A stretch of 64,000 nucleotides of DNA from Paraflavitalea sp. CAU 1676 (GCF_029223285.1 NZ_JARHUJ010000010.1:186001-250000), one strand, 5' to 3'. Counted from the stretch's first letter, positions 17,081 through 26,902 are shown. Made by a program: numbers and translations. Notes: generated by a model from the sequence alone, not told the origin.

Positions 17081-19363
17081 ATGAAAGTAGATAAGAACAG
17101 TTCTGGTAGCAAGCGCTCATTGATGAATAAAAAGATGGAAGCCGACCTCGTCGTTGTTGGTGGGGGGCTTTCCGGTGTTTGCTGCGCGATCACGGCAGCA
17201 AGAGAAGGTTGTAAAGTTGTACTGGTGCAGGACAGGCCTGTGCTGGGTGGCAACAGCAGCAGCGAAGTGCGGCTCTGGGTGCTGGGTGCTACTTCGCATA
17301 TGGGCAATAACAACCGCTGGGCCCGTGAAGGGGGTGTGATCGACGAGATACTGGTAGAAAATACGTACCGCAATCCGGAGGGCAATGCCGTGATCCTGGA
17401 TATGCTACTGCTGGATAAAGTAATTGGTGAGCCCAATATCACGTTGCTGCTGAATACGGCTGTGTATGATGTAGAGAAGAGCAGTGCCGATACAATCAGC
17501 TCTGTGAAAGCGTTCTGTAGTCAAAACCAGACTGAATACCTGTTATCCGCTCCGCTGTTTTGCGATGCGTCGGGTGATGGGGTAGTGGGTTTTCTGTCGG
17601 GCGCCGCTTTTCGCATGGGAGCAGAAAGTAAAGAAGAGTTTGGAGAGCAATTTGCGCCGACGCAGGAATATGGAGAACTGCTGGGACATACTCTTTATTT
17701 CTATAGCAAGGATACGGGCCGTCCGGTCAATTTTGTTCCTCCTGCCTTTGCACTGAAGGATATCACGCAGATACCACGCTTCAAATCGTTCAATGCACAG
17801 GAATTTGGTTGTAAGCTCTGGTGGATCGAGTATGGCGGGCGATTGGATACGGTGCACGATACGGAGCAGATCAAATGGGAGTTGTGGAAAGTGGTATACG
17901 GGGTATGGAATTATATCAAAAACTCAGGGGAGTTTCCGGAGGCTGCCAACCTCACCCTCGAATGGGTGGGTACGATACCTGGCAAAAGGGAAAGCCGCCG
18001 TTTCGAAGGCGATTATATGCTGATACAACAGGATATCGTTGAGCAGCGCACACATGAGGATGCGGTGGCCTTTGGTGGCTGGAGTATCGATCTGCACCCC
18101 GCCGACGGTGTGTTTAGCGAAAAGCCCGGTTGCAATCAATGGCACGCAAAAGGTATTTACCAGATTCCTTATCGCTGCCTGTATAGCCGGAATATCGGCA
18201 ACCTCTTCCTGGGGGGGCGTATCATCAGCGCTTCGCATGTGGCGTTTGGTTCTACCCGGGTAATGGCCACAGCTGCCTATGCTTCTCAGGCGGTGGGCAT
18301 GGCTGCAGCGCTTTGTAAGGAGGAAAATCTGCTACCTGCCGATATCATTCAGAAAGGACGTATCGGCACTTTGCAGCAACGATTACAGCAGACTGGTCAA
18401 TTTATTCCCGGACTGGTGCTGGCCGACAATGCCGATAAAGTTCAATTGGCCCATATCGAAGCCAGCAGCGAGCTGGTGTTGGAGGAACTGCCCGAAGAAG
18501 GCTTCCTGAAACCGCTGACGTTTTCATTGGCGCAAATGATTCCCCTGGAGGCCGGCCAGGTGGAGCCCTTTATCGTTCATGTGCAATCAGAAACCAATAC
18601 CCAACTGGAAGTGGGGCTGCGCATCAGCAGTAAGCCGGGTAATCACACGCCCGATATCACCCTGGCTCAACAGGTGCTGGATATACAACCGGGCCGCAAT
18701 TGCCTGCAGATCGCATTCGACGCCGTCATGGAACAGCCGGGTTATGCATTTCTAACCATTATGAAGAATCCGCTGGTGCAGTTGCATCATACGAGGAAAA
18801 GAGTAACAGGTATACTTTCTGTTTTCAATACCATCAACAAGGCTGTTTCCAACTATGGCAAGCAGACGCCACCCGAGGATATCGGCATGGATACTTTCGA
18901 GTTCTGGTGTCCGCAACGCAGGCCCGAAGGGCATAATATCGCTTTCAAATATCCCGCTGGATTGAATGCCTTTGCTGCTGACAATATCCGCAATGGTATC
19001 GATCGGCCAACCGATCATCCCAATGCCTGGGTGGCGGACTGGAGGGATCCTAATCCCCGGTTGAGCATCAGTTGGGAAGAACCAAAGACCATCAGCCGGA
19101 TCGATCTTTTCTTTGACGCGGATTACGACCATCCCATGGAATCTGTATTGATGCACCATCCGGAATCGGTGATGCCTTTTTGTGTACGGAATTACCGTAT
19201 CAAAGACGGTGCGGGCCATGTACTTGCGGTGGTGGAGGGCAATTACCGCACCCATAACGTGGTGAGACTGGAGAAGCCTGTTGTGGCAGAAAAGCTAATC
19301 ATCGAGTTGGAGCATCCATCCCCTGAAGTGCCCGCTGCCTTATTTGCTCTAAGGTGTTATTGA
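17081..19363 (+). CDS. FAD-dependent oxidoreductase with C-terminal lectin-like domain
   Basis: A 760-aa protein without an obvious signal peptide. Residues 22-45 hold the Rossmann nucleotide-binding loop (LVVVGGGLSG, Gly 27-29 and 32), followed by VLGGNSSSEVR. Together with LFCDASGDGVVGFLSGA and NLFLGGRIISASHVAFGSTRVM these match the PF12831 type of FAD-dependent oxidoreductase. The last ~170 residues (IRNGIDRPTDHPNAWVAD, ISRIDLFFDADYDH) look like a discoidin/F5-8C-type beta domain. A second in-frame Met at residue 15 is an alternative start. It is the last gene of the locus, 29 bases after paralogue 3. Its substrate is unknown; oxidation of a sugar or uronate released by the other enzymes is the contextual guess. 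Confidence 0.88.
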   Translation: MKVDKNSSGSKRSLMNKKMEADLVVVGGGLSGVCCAITAAREGCKVVLVQDRPVLGGNSSSEVRLWVLGATSHMGNNNRWAREGGVIDEILVENTYRNPEGNAVILDMLLLDKVIGEPNITLLLNTAVYDVEKSSADTISSVKAFCSQNQTEYLLSAPLFCDASGDGVVGFLSGAAFRMGAESKEEFGEQFAPTQEYGELLGHTLYFYSKDTGRPVNFVPPAFALKDITQIPRFKSFNAQEFGCKLWWIEYGGRLDTVHDTEQIKWELWKVVYGVWNYIKNSGEFPEAANLTLEWVGTIPGKRESRRFEGDYMLIQQDIVEQRTHEDAVAFGGWSIDLHPADGVFSEKPGCNQWHAKGIYQIPYRCLYSRNIGNLFLGGRIISASHVAFGSTRVMATAAYASQAVGMAAALCKEENLLPADIIQKGRIGTLQQRLQQTGQFIPGLVLADNADKVQLAHIEASSELVLEELPEEGFLKPLTFSLAQMIPLEAGQVEPFIVHVQSETNTQLEVGLRISSKPGNHTPDITLAQQVLDIQPGRNCLQIAFDAVMEQPGYAFLTIMKNPLVQLHHTRKRVTGILSVFNTINKAVSNYGKQTPPEDIGMDTFEFWCPQRRPEGHNIAFKYPAGLNAFAADNIRNGIDRPTDHPNAWVADWRDPNPRLSISWEEPKTISRIDLFFDADYDHPMESVLMHHPESVMPFCVRNYRIKDGAGHVLAVVEGNYRTHNVVRLEKPVVAEKLIIELEHPSPEVPAALFALRCY

Positions 19364-19530
19364 TAAGCGCTGCTTGAAAAGAGACCCTAAGACTAATATT
19401 CTTTGTGATGGGCTCTATATTTATGTATGTTTTTCACGCCAGGTGGCTTCTTCCTTTGGTGTGGAGGCATCTTTTAATAGTAAAAGTTTGTACCGTATAG
19501 TTAAATTTACACTACAAGTAAATACGGGAA

Positions 19531-20262
19531 ATGGACGTTTTCAGCAAACAGGCAGCTTCAGAACTACAAATCTGGCAAAAGCAAATGCTGCGAAGGCCCT
19601 CTTTCTTTAATAACCTTTCCAAGCTGACGCAGGATAAGATCAACTCGTGGATACCCGAAAAGATACATAATGCAGTGACCGTTGCTATCAAGCAAATGAT
19701 AAGGGGCGTATTGTTTGGTGCCAAATACACAACGGCCGATCCGCTGGTCAATGCAAGCTTGCAACTTCGGGAAGCAAGGATAGAGGAAAAGATCAAATTC
19801 TACCGGACCACTGCGGCAGTAGAAGGAGGTATAACCGGGGCTGGCGGTATTTTATTGGGGCTTGCTGATTTTCCTCTGTTGATCGCCATTAAGTTAAAAT
19901 TGCTTTTTGATATTGCAGCTGTTTATGGATTCAATACCGATGATTACAGGGAAAGAGTATACCTGCTTCATATCTTCGAACTGGCATTTTCAAGCCATGC
20001 TCACCGGAAAAAAGTTTATCTGAAAATGGAAGACTGGGACCAGAAAAGCAAGCAGCTTCCAGAAGATATAAACCAATTTGAGTGGAGAAAATTTCAACAG
20101 GAATACAGGGACTATATTGACCTGGCCAAGATGGCACAATTGGTTCCTGTTATCGGTGCGCCGGTAGGAATATTAGTTAACTACAGGTTGATCAAAAAAC
20201 TCGGGCATACAGCGATGAATGCATACCGGATGAGGTTACTTGATAGCCCTGTTCATTCATAG
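19531..20262 (+). CDS. EcsC family protein
   Basis: A 243-aa protein matching the EcsC family by its central Gly-rich hydrophobic stretch (AAVEGGITGAGGILLGLADFPLLIAIKLKLLFDIA, residues ~91-125) and the later LVPVIGAPVGILVNYRLIKKLG hairpin. EcsC proteins are membrane-associated; in Bacillus the ecs operon affects protein secretion, but the role of Bacteroidota homologues is unknown. It sits alone between the glycan locus and a minus-strand regulatory operon. The ATG at 19531 is preceded by an AT-rich leader. Confidence 0.8.
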   Translation: MDVFSKQAASELQIWQKQMLRRPSFFNNLSKLTQDKINSWIPEKIHNAVTVAIKQMIRGVLFGAKYTTADPLVNASLQLREARIEEKIKFYRTTAAVEGGITGAGGILLGLADFPLLIAIKLKLLFDIAAVYGFNTDDYRERVYLLHIFELAFSSHAHRKKVYLKMEDWDQKSKQLPEDINQFEWRKFQQEYRDYIDLAKMAQLVPVIGAPVGILVNYRLIKKLGHTAMNAYRMRLLDSPVHS

Positions 20263-20330
20263 CGTTTCAATCATTCGTCCCGACAAAAAAAGAAGCCAGC
20301 AGTACCGCTGCGGGTTTTGTGTTTTCCGGA

Positions 20331-20738
20331 TCATGCTCCGGCTATCATGGCCCCGGAAAGTTTTCTATAACATGCAGACCATGCCTCTTTTAATTCTTCG
20401 TTCCAGTCGTTTCCGAGACCATGTTCAAGTGTCCATAGCAAGGCGTTTCCTACCATTTTGTAATGCGCCGGAGTGGCTCCGTATTTAACATGACGAGCAG
20501 CCATTTCACTTATTTCCGTGGAGATCACGTCCAGGTTATCGAGCCGGGCCACGATCAGGCTCAGCATATCCATCAATTTTCGATATTGGGCATTCATGTC
20601 TGTGCCAAACATTCTCCGCAGTGACGGGCTAATATCGAATAGTTTGCTGTAAAACACGTCACCTACGATCTCTGGTTTAATCTGCTGAAATAGACGCCAG
20701 CTTCTTTTGATTAATTGTATTTCTTTTTGTGTCATCAT
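20331..20738 (-). CDS. Single-domain globin
   Basis: A 135-aa haem protein of the Vitreoscilla-haemoglobin-like single-domain type. His 83 in ARHVKYGATPAHYKMVG is the proximal ligand. Tyr 30 in VFYSKLF corresponds to the B10 distal Tyr, and Gln 51 lies in the E-helix region. Such globins bind O2 or NO and can help with NO detoxification or oxygen supply. Its start overlaps the stop of the upstream LytTR regulator gene by four bases (ATGA), so it is the last gene of a kinase-regulator-globin operon and is probably translated with the regulator. Confidence 0.9.
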   Translation of the reverse strand: MMTQKEIQLIKRSWRLFQQIKPEIVGDVFYSKLFDISPSLRRMFGTDMNAQYRKLMDMLSLIVARLDNLDVISTEISEMAARHVKYGATPAHYKMVGNALLWTLEHGLGNDWNEELKEAWSACYRKLSGAMIAGA

Positions 20739-21505
20739 TTATCCATCCATTTTTTCAATAAAGGAGCTTTTTCCCGGCTTACATCAACTTCCAGTTTCAA
20801 AGGCGATTTTACCTGGATCGTCAGCTTTTGATTGCCAACGGGCTTAACAGATTGGATGGCATTGATATGAATAATGGCATGCCGGTTAGCCCGAAAGAAA
20901 AGGCGTGGATTCAGTACTTCCTCGATGTCATCGAGTGCGGAGAAATCGTAAATATGCTTTTCCCCGCCAAATGTGTATATGTAATTCAGGTTGTCTTTTA
21001 TAAATACGGCGATGTTGCTGGTTTCAACAGGGGTCCACTTATTGTTGGTATTGATAATAAAACGCTCCTTGTACTGTTGCTTTGCTGAAGCGGGATTGGT
21101 GAAAAAGTCCATCAGGTACTGCATGTCTACCGATTCGGGGAAAGCGCCAGCCCGCTGGTTCCGTACTTTGTCTATTGCCCTTTTGAGGTCTTCTTCCTGA
21201 ACGGGTTTTAACAAATAGTCAACCCCATTTACCTTAAATGCCCTGATTGCATATTCCTCGTAAGCAGTACAAAATATGATGGGGCATTTTAATTGAAACT
21301 GTTCAAATATTTCAAAACTAATACCGTCACTTAGTTTTATATCCATAAAAAGGATATCGGGCTCACTGTTGGCGATAAACCATTTTCGGGCGGCCTTCAA
21401 ACTGGGAAGAATTTCAAGCACCTCAATATCAGGCGCAACAGCACCAATCGTTTCCTGCATTTCGGCTGCAATCAATTGCTCGTCTTCAATAATTACTGCT
21501 TTCAT
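20735..21505 (-). CDS. LytTR-family response regulator
   Basis: A 256-aa regulator. Residues 1-120 form the receiver domain, with acidic pocket E7/D8, phospho-acceptor Asp 55 (FMDIKLSDG), Thr 80 and Lys 100 (YLLKP). Residues ~155-256 match the LytTR DNA-binding domain (FFRANRHAIIHINAIQSVKP). It starts 3 bases after the stop of the sensor kinase gene, so the two form a cognate pair. LytTR regulators bind imperfect direct repeats upstream of their targets. The targets are not evident, although the adjoining globin is co-transcribed. Confidence 0.95.
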   Translation of the reverse strand: MKAVIIEDEQLIAAEMQETIGAVAPDIEVLEILPSLKAARKWFIANSEPDILFMDIKLSDGISFEIFEQFQLKCPIIFCTAYEEYAIRAFKVNGVDYLLKPVQEEDLKRAIDKVRNQRAGAFPESVDMQYLMDFFTNPASAKQQYKERFIINTNNKWTPVETSNIAVFIKDNLNYIYTFGGEKHIYDFSALDDIEEVLNPRLFFRANRHAIIHINAIQSVKPVGNQKLTIQVKSPLKLEVDVSREKAPLLKKWMDK

Positions 21506-21508
21506 GAT

Positions 21509-24499
21509 CTATAACAAGGGGATTTTTACAATGAAGTACTTTTCGTCGGCTGTTATTTCTATAGGTTTTTCGCTATAATACCTGTATAAGGTTTGTAAAC
21601 TGGCAAGCCCCTTTTTATTGCTGGTTTCTACCATATGGTACTTTTGCAGGTTGTTTCTAACAACAACATACTCAGCATCTATATAAATATCTATAACAAG
21701 CGGACTGTCTTTATCGGTTGTATTGTGTTTAATAGCATTCTCAACAAGGTTTTGTAAACTCACCGGCGCAATATACCTGCCATAGCTTTCGGCTGGAATA
21801 GTAATGTTTGCCTGAAGGCCTTCACCAAATCGTGTTTTTTGTAAGTCAATAAATACCTTGACGAACTCAAGTTCTGAGTGTAATGATACCAGCTCCTGGT
21901 CGCCGCTTTTCAATACATACCGGTATACTTTACTTAGTCCATCCAGAAAGCCTGTTGCCTGCTTGGTGTCTGATTTTATCAAACTACGTAAGGACGTTAA
22001 AGAGTTGAATAAAAAGTGGGGGTTTAGTTGCTGTTTTAAACTCTCGTATTGTACCAGGGTTTTTTCCTTCTCCAGTGCTTCCGCTTTTGTTTCCAATAGA
22101 AGGATACGCCGTTGTTTGTTCATTCTGTTGCGATAAAGTGCATACAATAACAAAGCAACTGAACCGGAAATCAGCATCCAAAACCATGTTGTTTTGTAGA
22201 AGTGCTTTTTAATGGTAATCGTGAATTGTTTTCCCTCCACATGGTCAAACTTATTACGCATAGCTGCTTTGTAAAGAAAGGTGTAACTGCCGCCAGGTAT
22301 GTTTGTATATACCGCTTTGGGGTCAGTAGTGTAGTGCCATTCTTTTTCAAATCCCGATAGTTTGTAGGCAAACCAGGTTTGTGACGGGCTGCTATAGTTA
22401 AGTGCTTCGAGGTACAGGGTGAACGAGTTCTGCCTGGCATTCAGGTGCAGTTGACTACCCATTTCCTTATCGACCCACTTTTTTTCAGACTGTACTTCAA
22501 CAGAGGCTATGTAAAAAGGGATCTTATTCTCCTCCTTTTTGAATTCCGACGGCCGGAACTTAATAAAGCCTTTGGTGGTGGGCATTATTATGATATCATC
22601 CAGCTGATACCCTGCGTGTTCTGTAAATGCTGCACTGGTGAGTCCCGAAGCCTCGTCGAAATAATAAAGATTTTGTCTTTTTTCATCCAGCATATACAGG
22701 CCGGCGGCGGTTCCAATCCATAACTGGTTTGTTGTATCGACAGCCAGCGATGTGGCAATATTGGTTTTTAATCCCTGGCTTTCATTTATCCAATAATACT
22801 GGTCTTTCTCCAGGTCAATACCCGTTACGCCATTGAAGGTGCTAATCCAAACTACGCCTTTTTTATCTTCTTTAATATCGATGACCAAATTGCCGATGAT
22901 TGTCTTACGGCTACTGTCATTATTTTCCCAGAATTTGCATACGCCATTTTTTTCATCAGCCATAGCCAGCCCGTTGCCATAACCAACCCAAATACGACCT
23001 TTACTGTCATTATAAACAATGCGCGCCGAATAGCCAGTGAACTTTTTGAGCAGCGGGTGATTCCGTACACTATAAAACTTATTGACGCTTTCGCTATAGT
23101 AATATAAGCCGTCGTACCGGTTGGTGCCAAACCAGATACGTCCTTTGCGATCCTTGTTTGCTGTAAAATAGAACACCTTGGGGATAGAGTCTTTCTCGTC
23201 AAAAAAAGTCATCTTTTTGTTCTTCGGATCATAACAGTTAATGCCCCCTGCGGTGGCAAGCCATACTCTGCCATCATCGCCAATTTCAAGCCCGCGAACC
23301 GAATTATTATAGATGACGTCTTTCTTATTGGGTTCATTTCTCCAAACGCTCCAGGTATTTTTTCTGGGGTCATAGTAGGAGATCCCAAGGCCCGTGGAAA
23401 ACCAATAGTTTCCACCTTTATCCTGGCGTGCAATACGACTTGTTTGAATCCTTTCCTTTTCGGGAAAGGGAAGTAATGTTGAAAAAAGGTTTTTATCCGG
23501 GTAAAAATAGCTGCATCCTCCTACCTTGCCGATCCATAACCGTTCATCAGCGTCTGAAAACAGGCAAATCAGTATATAGTCCGCATTATAGGTGTCCTTA
23601 TTCCTATGGTTAAGATAATGATTTACTTGTTTGGTTGCCGGTATGTATTGGAGCAGGCCCGCCACATTGGTTGTGATCCAGGTATTGTTTTTTGAATCGC
23701 AGATGAGATCGTTGTAAGAAATTGTTTTATTCAAAGATTTGATGGAAGGATGATCTGAAATGACCTCCGATTGGCCATCTTCACGATGATGTCTGACCAA
23801 TTTATACTGCGAAAAATTGCTTAACCATACGTAGCCCGTTTTGTCGACCATAATGCGGTTGACGGTTAGTTGACTCAATACCGAAACTGGATTAAATACA
23901 GCCTGGTTTGTTTCGCTGTTGTAGGCTATATATCCTCCCTTACTTCCTATGTATAGCAGATCGCCGCTTAAGAATAATGAATAGGTGGGGTGTTGATGGA
24001 TGGCCGCATTTTTATCTTTAAGATCGGTTAGTTTCTCCTGTACGGTGTTGTACTCGTACAAACTTCCATTACAAATAAGAAATAGCCGATTATTAGAGGA
24101 TGCGATCAGTTTCTCTATAAACCAGTTTTGCAAACGGGGATGCTTTTTAAATTGATTGGTCGGAAAATCAAATTCGTACAGCCCGTTGTCGCAGGCAAAC
24201 CACAGCCGTCCATCAGGTCCGCTGGTAATTGAATAAGGAATACTGCCGGGTGCTGAAGTGCTGTCGCCATGTTTGTGGGTAAACCTTTCAATAGTAGTAC
24301 CATTAAAGCGATTAAGTCCGCCCTGGGTAGCAATCCAGATGTAGCCGTATTTGTCCTGATTTATGGAGGTTACGTTGCCGTCATTTAACCCGTTTCTGAC
24401 GGTTATATCATGAAAGTAAATATCGGCTATTTGAGCGTAGACACTCAAATGAACAAACAGCCCTATTAAGCCACCAAGCAGGCACCGGAAATTCTTCAT
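21509..24499 (-). CDS. Reg_prop/Y_Y_Y sensor histidine kinase (LytS-type)
   Basis: A 996-aa membrane sensor. I choose the start at 24499 (MKNFRCLLGG) because it gives a clean signal peptide ending VYAQI; the open frame extends 54 codons further upstream. The periplasmic part has repeated two-component-regulator propeller motifs (YIWIATQGGLNRF, RLWIGKVGG, RVWLATAGGINCY, RIWFGTNRYDG, VWISTFNGV, LWIGTAAGLY). A Y_Y_Y domain follows (FAYKLSGFEKEWHYT), then a membrane helix at ~774-794. The cytoplasmic His_kinase domain carries NPHFLFNSL (His 828) and an ATPase N-box LVENAIKHN. In Bacteroidota such sensors often bind glycan fragments. The glycan locus is 2 kb away on the opposite strand, so control of it is possible but unproved. 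Confidence 0.93.
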   Translation of the reverse strand: MKNFRCLLGGLIGLFVHLSVYAQIADIYFHDITVRNGLNDGNVTSINQDKYGYIWIATQGGLNRFNGTTIERFTHKHGDSTSAPGSIPYSITSGPDGRLWFACDNGLYEFDFPTNQFKKHPRLQNWFIEKLIASSNNRLFLICNGSLYEYNTVQEKLTDLKDKNAAIHQHPTYSLFLSGDLLYIGSKGGYIAYNSETNQAVFNPVSVLSQLTVNRIMVDKTGYVWLSNFSQYKLVRHHREDGQSEVISDHPSIKSLNKTISYNDLICDSKNNTWITTNVAGLLQYIPATKQVNHYLNHRNKDTYNADYILICLFSDADERLWIGKVGGCSYFYPDKNLFSTLLPFPEKERIQTSRIARQDKGGNYWFSTGLGISYYDPRKNTWSVWRNEPNKKDVIYNNSVRGLEIGDDGRVWLATAGGINCYDPKNKKMTFFDEKDSIPKVFYFTANKDRKGRIWFGTNRYDGLYYYSESVNKFYSVRNHPLLKKFTGYSARIVYNDSKGRIWVGYGNGLAMADEKNGVCKFWENNDSSRKTIIGNLVIDIKEDKKGVVWISTFNGVTGIDLEKDQYYWINESQGLKTNIATSLAVDTTNQLWIGTAAGLYMLDEKRQNLYYFDEASGLTSAAFTEHAGYQLDDIIIMPTTKGFIKFRPSEFKKEENKIPFYIASVEVQSEKKWVDKEMGSQLHLNARQNSFTLYLEALNYSSPSQTWFAYKLSGFEKEWHYTTDPKAVYTNIPGGSYTFLYKAAMRNKFDHVEGKQFTITIKKHFYKTTWFWMLISGSVALLLYALYRNRMNKQRRILLLETKAEALEKEKTLVQYESLKQQLNPHFLFNSLTSLRSLIKSDTKQATGFLDGLSKVYRYVLKSGDQELVSLHSELEFVKVFIDLQKTRFGEGLQANITIPAESYGRYIAPVSLQNLVENAIKHNTTDKDSPLVIDIYIDAEYVVVRNNLQKYHMVETSNKKGLASLQTLYRYYSEKPIEITADEKYFIVKIPLL

Positions 24500-24815
24500 T
24501 GCTTTAGTAAAATGAGAAATGTACCATAAAATACGAATGTATATAAACAAGTGCACCGGAAAGAAAGCGCGAGGGGAAAAAGTCCGTAAAACGGATAAAA
24601 AAGCCTTTGAAGTGCGGCCGGGATGATTAGTCGGTGGCATGCGTGTGCCATTCATATACAACGCCGGTAGTTTTTGTAAAGACAGGGGTCTTTTTTCATC
24701 AAATCACTTCATCGCAGGGTTTATCCGTTTGAAGGCATTGAATAGCGCGATGGCTTAACTCCGTTTGCATGCTTTTTCTGGGAAGGCAATCTTTGTCCTA
24801 TCAAAATAAAATGAC
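24500..24815. other. Intergenic region between divergent genes
   Basis: These 316 bases separate the sensor kinase (minus) from a secreted protein gene (plus) and should hold both promoters. On the plus strand, TTTG at 24764-24767 and AATCTTTG at 24788-24795 (spacing 20) resemble -33 and -7 elements with one mismatch, 20 bases before the ATG at 24816. I see no exact -7 match for the kinase and no other gene. Confidence 0.4.
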
Positions 24816-25742
24816 ATGAAAAAAGTACACCTTTTCCTGATTGCTTTGCTTATAACAACTATCGCAGCCGCACAAACTCCTCAGTTAATAAACTACCAGG
24901 CTGTGGCGCGTAATAACAGTGGTCAGGCACTGGCCAATCAAACCATTAAGATACGCATAAGCCTGAATGCAGCAGATGCAAACAGCGCCATGACCTTTTA
25001 CAGCGAAACAAGAACTGTTACGACAAACACCCTTGGGTTGTTTAATGTTCAGATAGGGGCATCCGGAGCCAGTTCTACCTATGGCAATATCAGCAATACA
25101 GAGTGGACTGATGGCAGCAAAACACGTACTATAAGGGTTGAGTTGGATGTAAACAATAGCGGCGTTTTCACCGATATGGGTAGCCAGCAACTGGTGTCGG
25201 TTCCGTTTGCATTAGCCGCTAATACAGCAGTGAATAGCACTAAAATTGGCGGCCGTACAGTAGATGCAGTGTCAGCCCCAACTAATGGGCAGGTATTAAC
25301 CTGGAGCTCAGCCGCAGGCAAATGGCAGCCTTCAACCATTGCTTCTTCTGCCCCTGTATTTAAGGTATTTACCGGCCAGGTAAACAATATAATTGCCTCA
25401 AGTCCCAACTGGATCTTTATTGGCCAGTCGCAAGATATTACGCTTAATGCCGGTCAATATATTGGCGCCAATTTTTCTGCAGTCCTGGGACTTAATTCAG
25501 GAACTGCAAACCAGGTGTCTCTCTGTGCCTGCTATCAATCTTCAGGTGGAGGAACCATTTCGCCATTTACTCCTACCACTTTCATGGAAGCACCAATAAC
25601 CGCAACCAGACTGACTTTTAGTTTCAGCGGAGCTGTAGTTCCTGGATCAGGTACTTATAAGGTGGGCGCTTGCGTGCGCAATAATTCGGGCGTCGCACTT
25701 AACGGCAATGACTACTATAGCGGTTATATACAAGCATTTTGA
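24816..25742 (+). CDS. Secreted protein of unknown function (NYQAVARN-type N-terminus)
   Basis: A 308-aa secreted protein with a Sec signal peptide ending IAAAQT. The mature N-terminus (PQLINYQAVARNNSGQALANQTIKIRISL) and the following 'YSETRTVTTNTLGLFNVQIG' and 'QQLVSVPFALAANTA' segments are typical of Bacteroidota surface proteins, often repeat-rich and sometimes linked to tail-fibre-like or endosialidase-chaperone regions. The C-terminal half is Gly/Ser/Thr-rich beta structure ending DYYSGYIQAF. Function is unknown. It is followed after about 55 bases by a T9SS-tailed protein, and the two may be co-transcribed. Confidence 0.75.
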   Translation: MKKVHLFLIALLITTIAAAQTPQLINYQAVARNNSGQALANQTIKIRISLNAADANSAMTFYSETRTVTTNTLGLFNVQIGASGASSTYGNISNTEWTDGSKTRTIRVELDVNNSGVFTDMGSQQLVSVPFALAANTAVNSTKIGGRTVDAVSAPTNGQVLTWSSAAGKWQPSTIASSAPVFKVFTGQVNNIIASSPNWIFIGQSQDITLNAGQYIGANFSAVLGLNSGTANQVSLCACYQSSGGGTISPFTPTTFMEAPITATRLTFSFSGAVVPGSGTYKVGACVRNNSGVALNGNDYYSGYIQAF

Positions 25743-25797
25743 TTTTTGAATGATGCCAGGACCTATAACTTATTCTAATAAACAAATAAGCTATTAC

Positions 25798-26757
25798 ATG
25801 ATGAGGGTAGTAACGAAATGTAACACCGTTGTTCTATTGATGCTGGTTTGCACGGCAGCATCAGCGCAACAACTAAGTATACAAACCACTAATAGTGCCG
25901 GGCGAAGCCATAGTGCAGGCAGCATTTTACTCGAAGATGCGGTGGGTGGCCTTGTGGCGGAGGCTGTAAACAGTAATGCCATCATGTATACGCCCGACTT
26001 TTTACAACCCGTTGCAGGCACCACCACCAATATTCCTACCGTCGGCAACGTACAATTAGGCAGCGGATTTGCCGGGCTGGATAATGGCGGCGGCACCTTT
26101 TCCCAAAATGCCCTCCTGCTTGAATTTACTGTGGGTGAAGTTACCAGCATCAGTTTGCAGCAACAGAACAGTTTGCTTACACAGGGTATTTTGCAGCCCT
26201 TCGCTTTAACCGCTTTACCAGTAATGGGATTGGATTTTTTTGCCAGCCGAATAAACAGCAAAGAGGTGCGGCTTACCTGGAAAACCGTTCAGGAGATCGA
26301 TAACAAAGGCTTCTTTGTTGAGCGGAAAATAGATTCGGATACCGGTTTTGCCGTGGTTGCTTTTGAAAGGACGAAAGCCCCTAACGGTACGAGTATTTTT
26401 CCTAATGAGTATGTGCTTTCGGATGCCAATAATTTCACTGGCCGAACTTATTACCGGTTGAAACAGCAGGATATCGATGGCCGGTTTTCCTATTCTGTTA
26501 TCCGGTGGGTGACAGGAGAAGCGAATAAAAGCATTCACTTAAAAGCATGGCCGGTACCTGCCATCAATTATTTCAATATAAGCCTCTCAGGTATCGAAGA
26601 GGATGTTGTACAGGTATTTGATGGAAGTGGAAGACTGGTGAGGTCATTTATGATTACGGCCGCAAAGCCGCAGCAGGTAAATGATCTTAAGCCGGGCGTA
26701 TACATACTGAAAGTTTTGAGCGACCGGAATATCAGCCAACGAGTAATTGTGCAGTAG
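25798..26757 (+). CDS. Secreted protein with T9SS type A sorting domain
   Basis: A 319-aa protein. The open frame begins at 25750, but I choose the ATG at 25798 because it leads directly into the signal peptide ending ASAQQ. The middle has an immunoglobulin-like 'VRLTWKTVQEIDNKGFFVERK...YYRLKQQDIDGRFSYS' domain common in Bacteroidota surface proteins. The last ~75 residues (AWPVPAINYFNISLSG, VVQVFDGSGRLVRSF, PGVYILKVLSDRNISQRVIVQ) form a T9SS type A C-terminal domain, so export and cell-surface attachment through the type IX system are expected. Its ligand is unknown. Confidence 0.85.
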   Translation: MMRVVTKCNTVVLLMLVCTAASAQQLSIQTTNSAGRSHSAGSILLEDAVGGLVAEAVNSNAIMYTPDFLQPVAGTTTNIPTVGNVQLGSGFAGLDNGGGTFSQNALLLEFTVGEVTSISLQQQNSLLTQGILQPFALTALPVMGLDFFASRINSKEVRLTWKTVQEIDNKGFFVERKIDSDTGFAVVAFERTKAPNGTSIFPNEYVLSDANNFTGRTYYRLKQQDIDGRFSYSVIRWVTGEANKSIHLKAWPVPAINYFNISLSGIEEDVVQVFDGSGRLVRSFMITAAKPQQVNDLKPGVYILKVLSDRNISQRVIVQ

Positions 26758-26902
26758 TTCGTGGGGGGCCGGCAACTTAGTATTGCAGAGATGCTGTTTA
26801 ACTGTTAAATGCTTACATCTCATGAATTTATAACGTAACTTAATATGTGTTCAAAGTTCTGTTAGCTTACTGCTGTACCGTGTTTATAAAACAAACACTA
26901 CT

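Noticed and set aside
20735-24499. Assigning the two-component system as the regulator of the glycan locus
   Set aside because: The sensor type fits, but a separate gene lies between, the strand is opposite, and no LytTR binding repeat was found upstream of the locus genes visible here.
24500-24661. N-terminal extension of the sensor kinase
   Set aside because: It would place a Pro/Arg-rich stretch before a clean signal peptide that starts at 24499.
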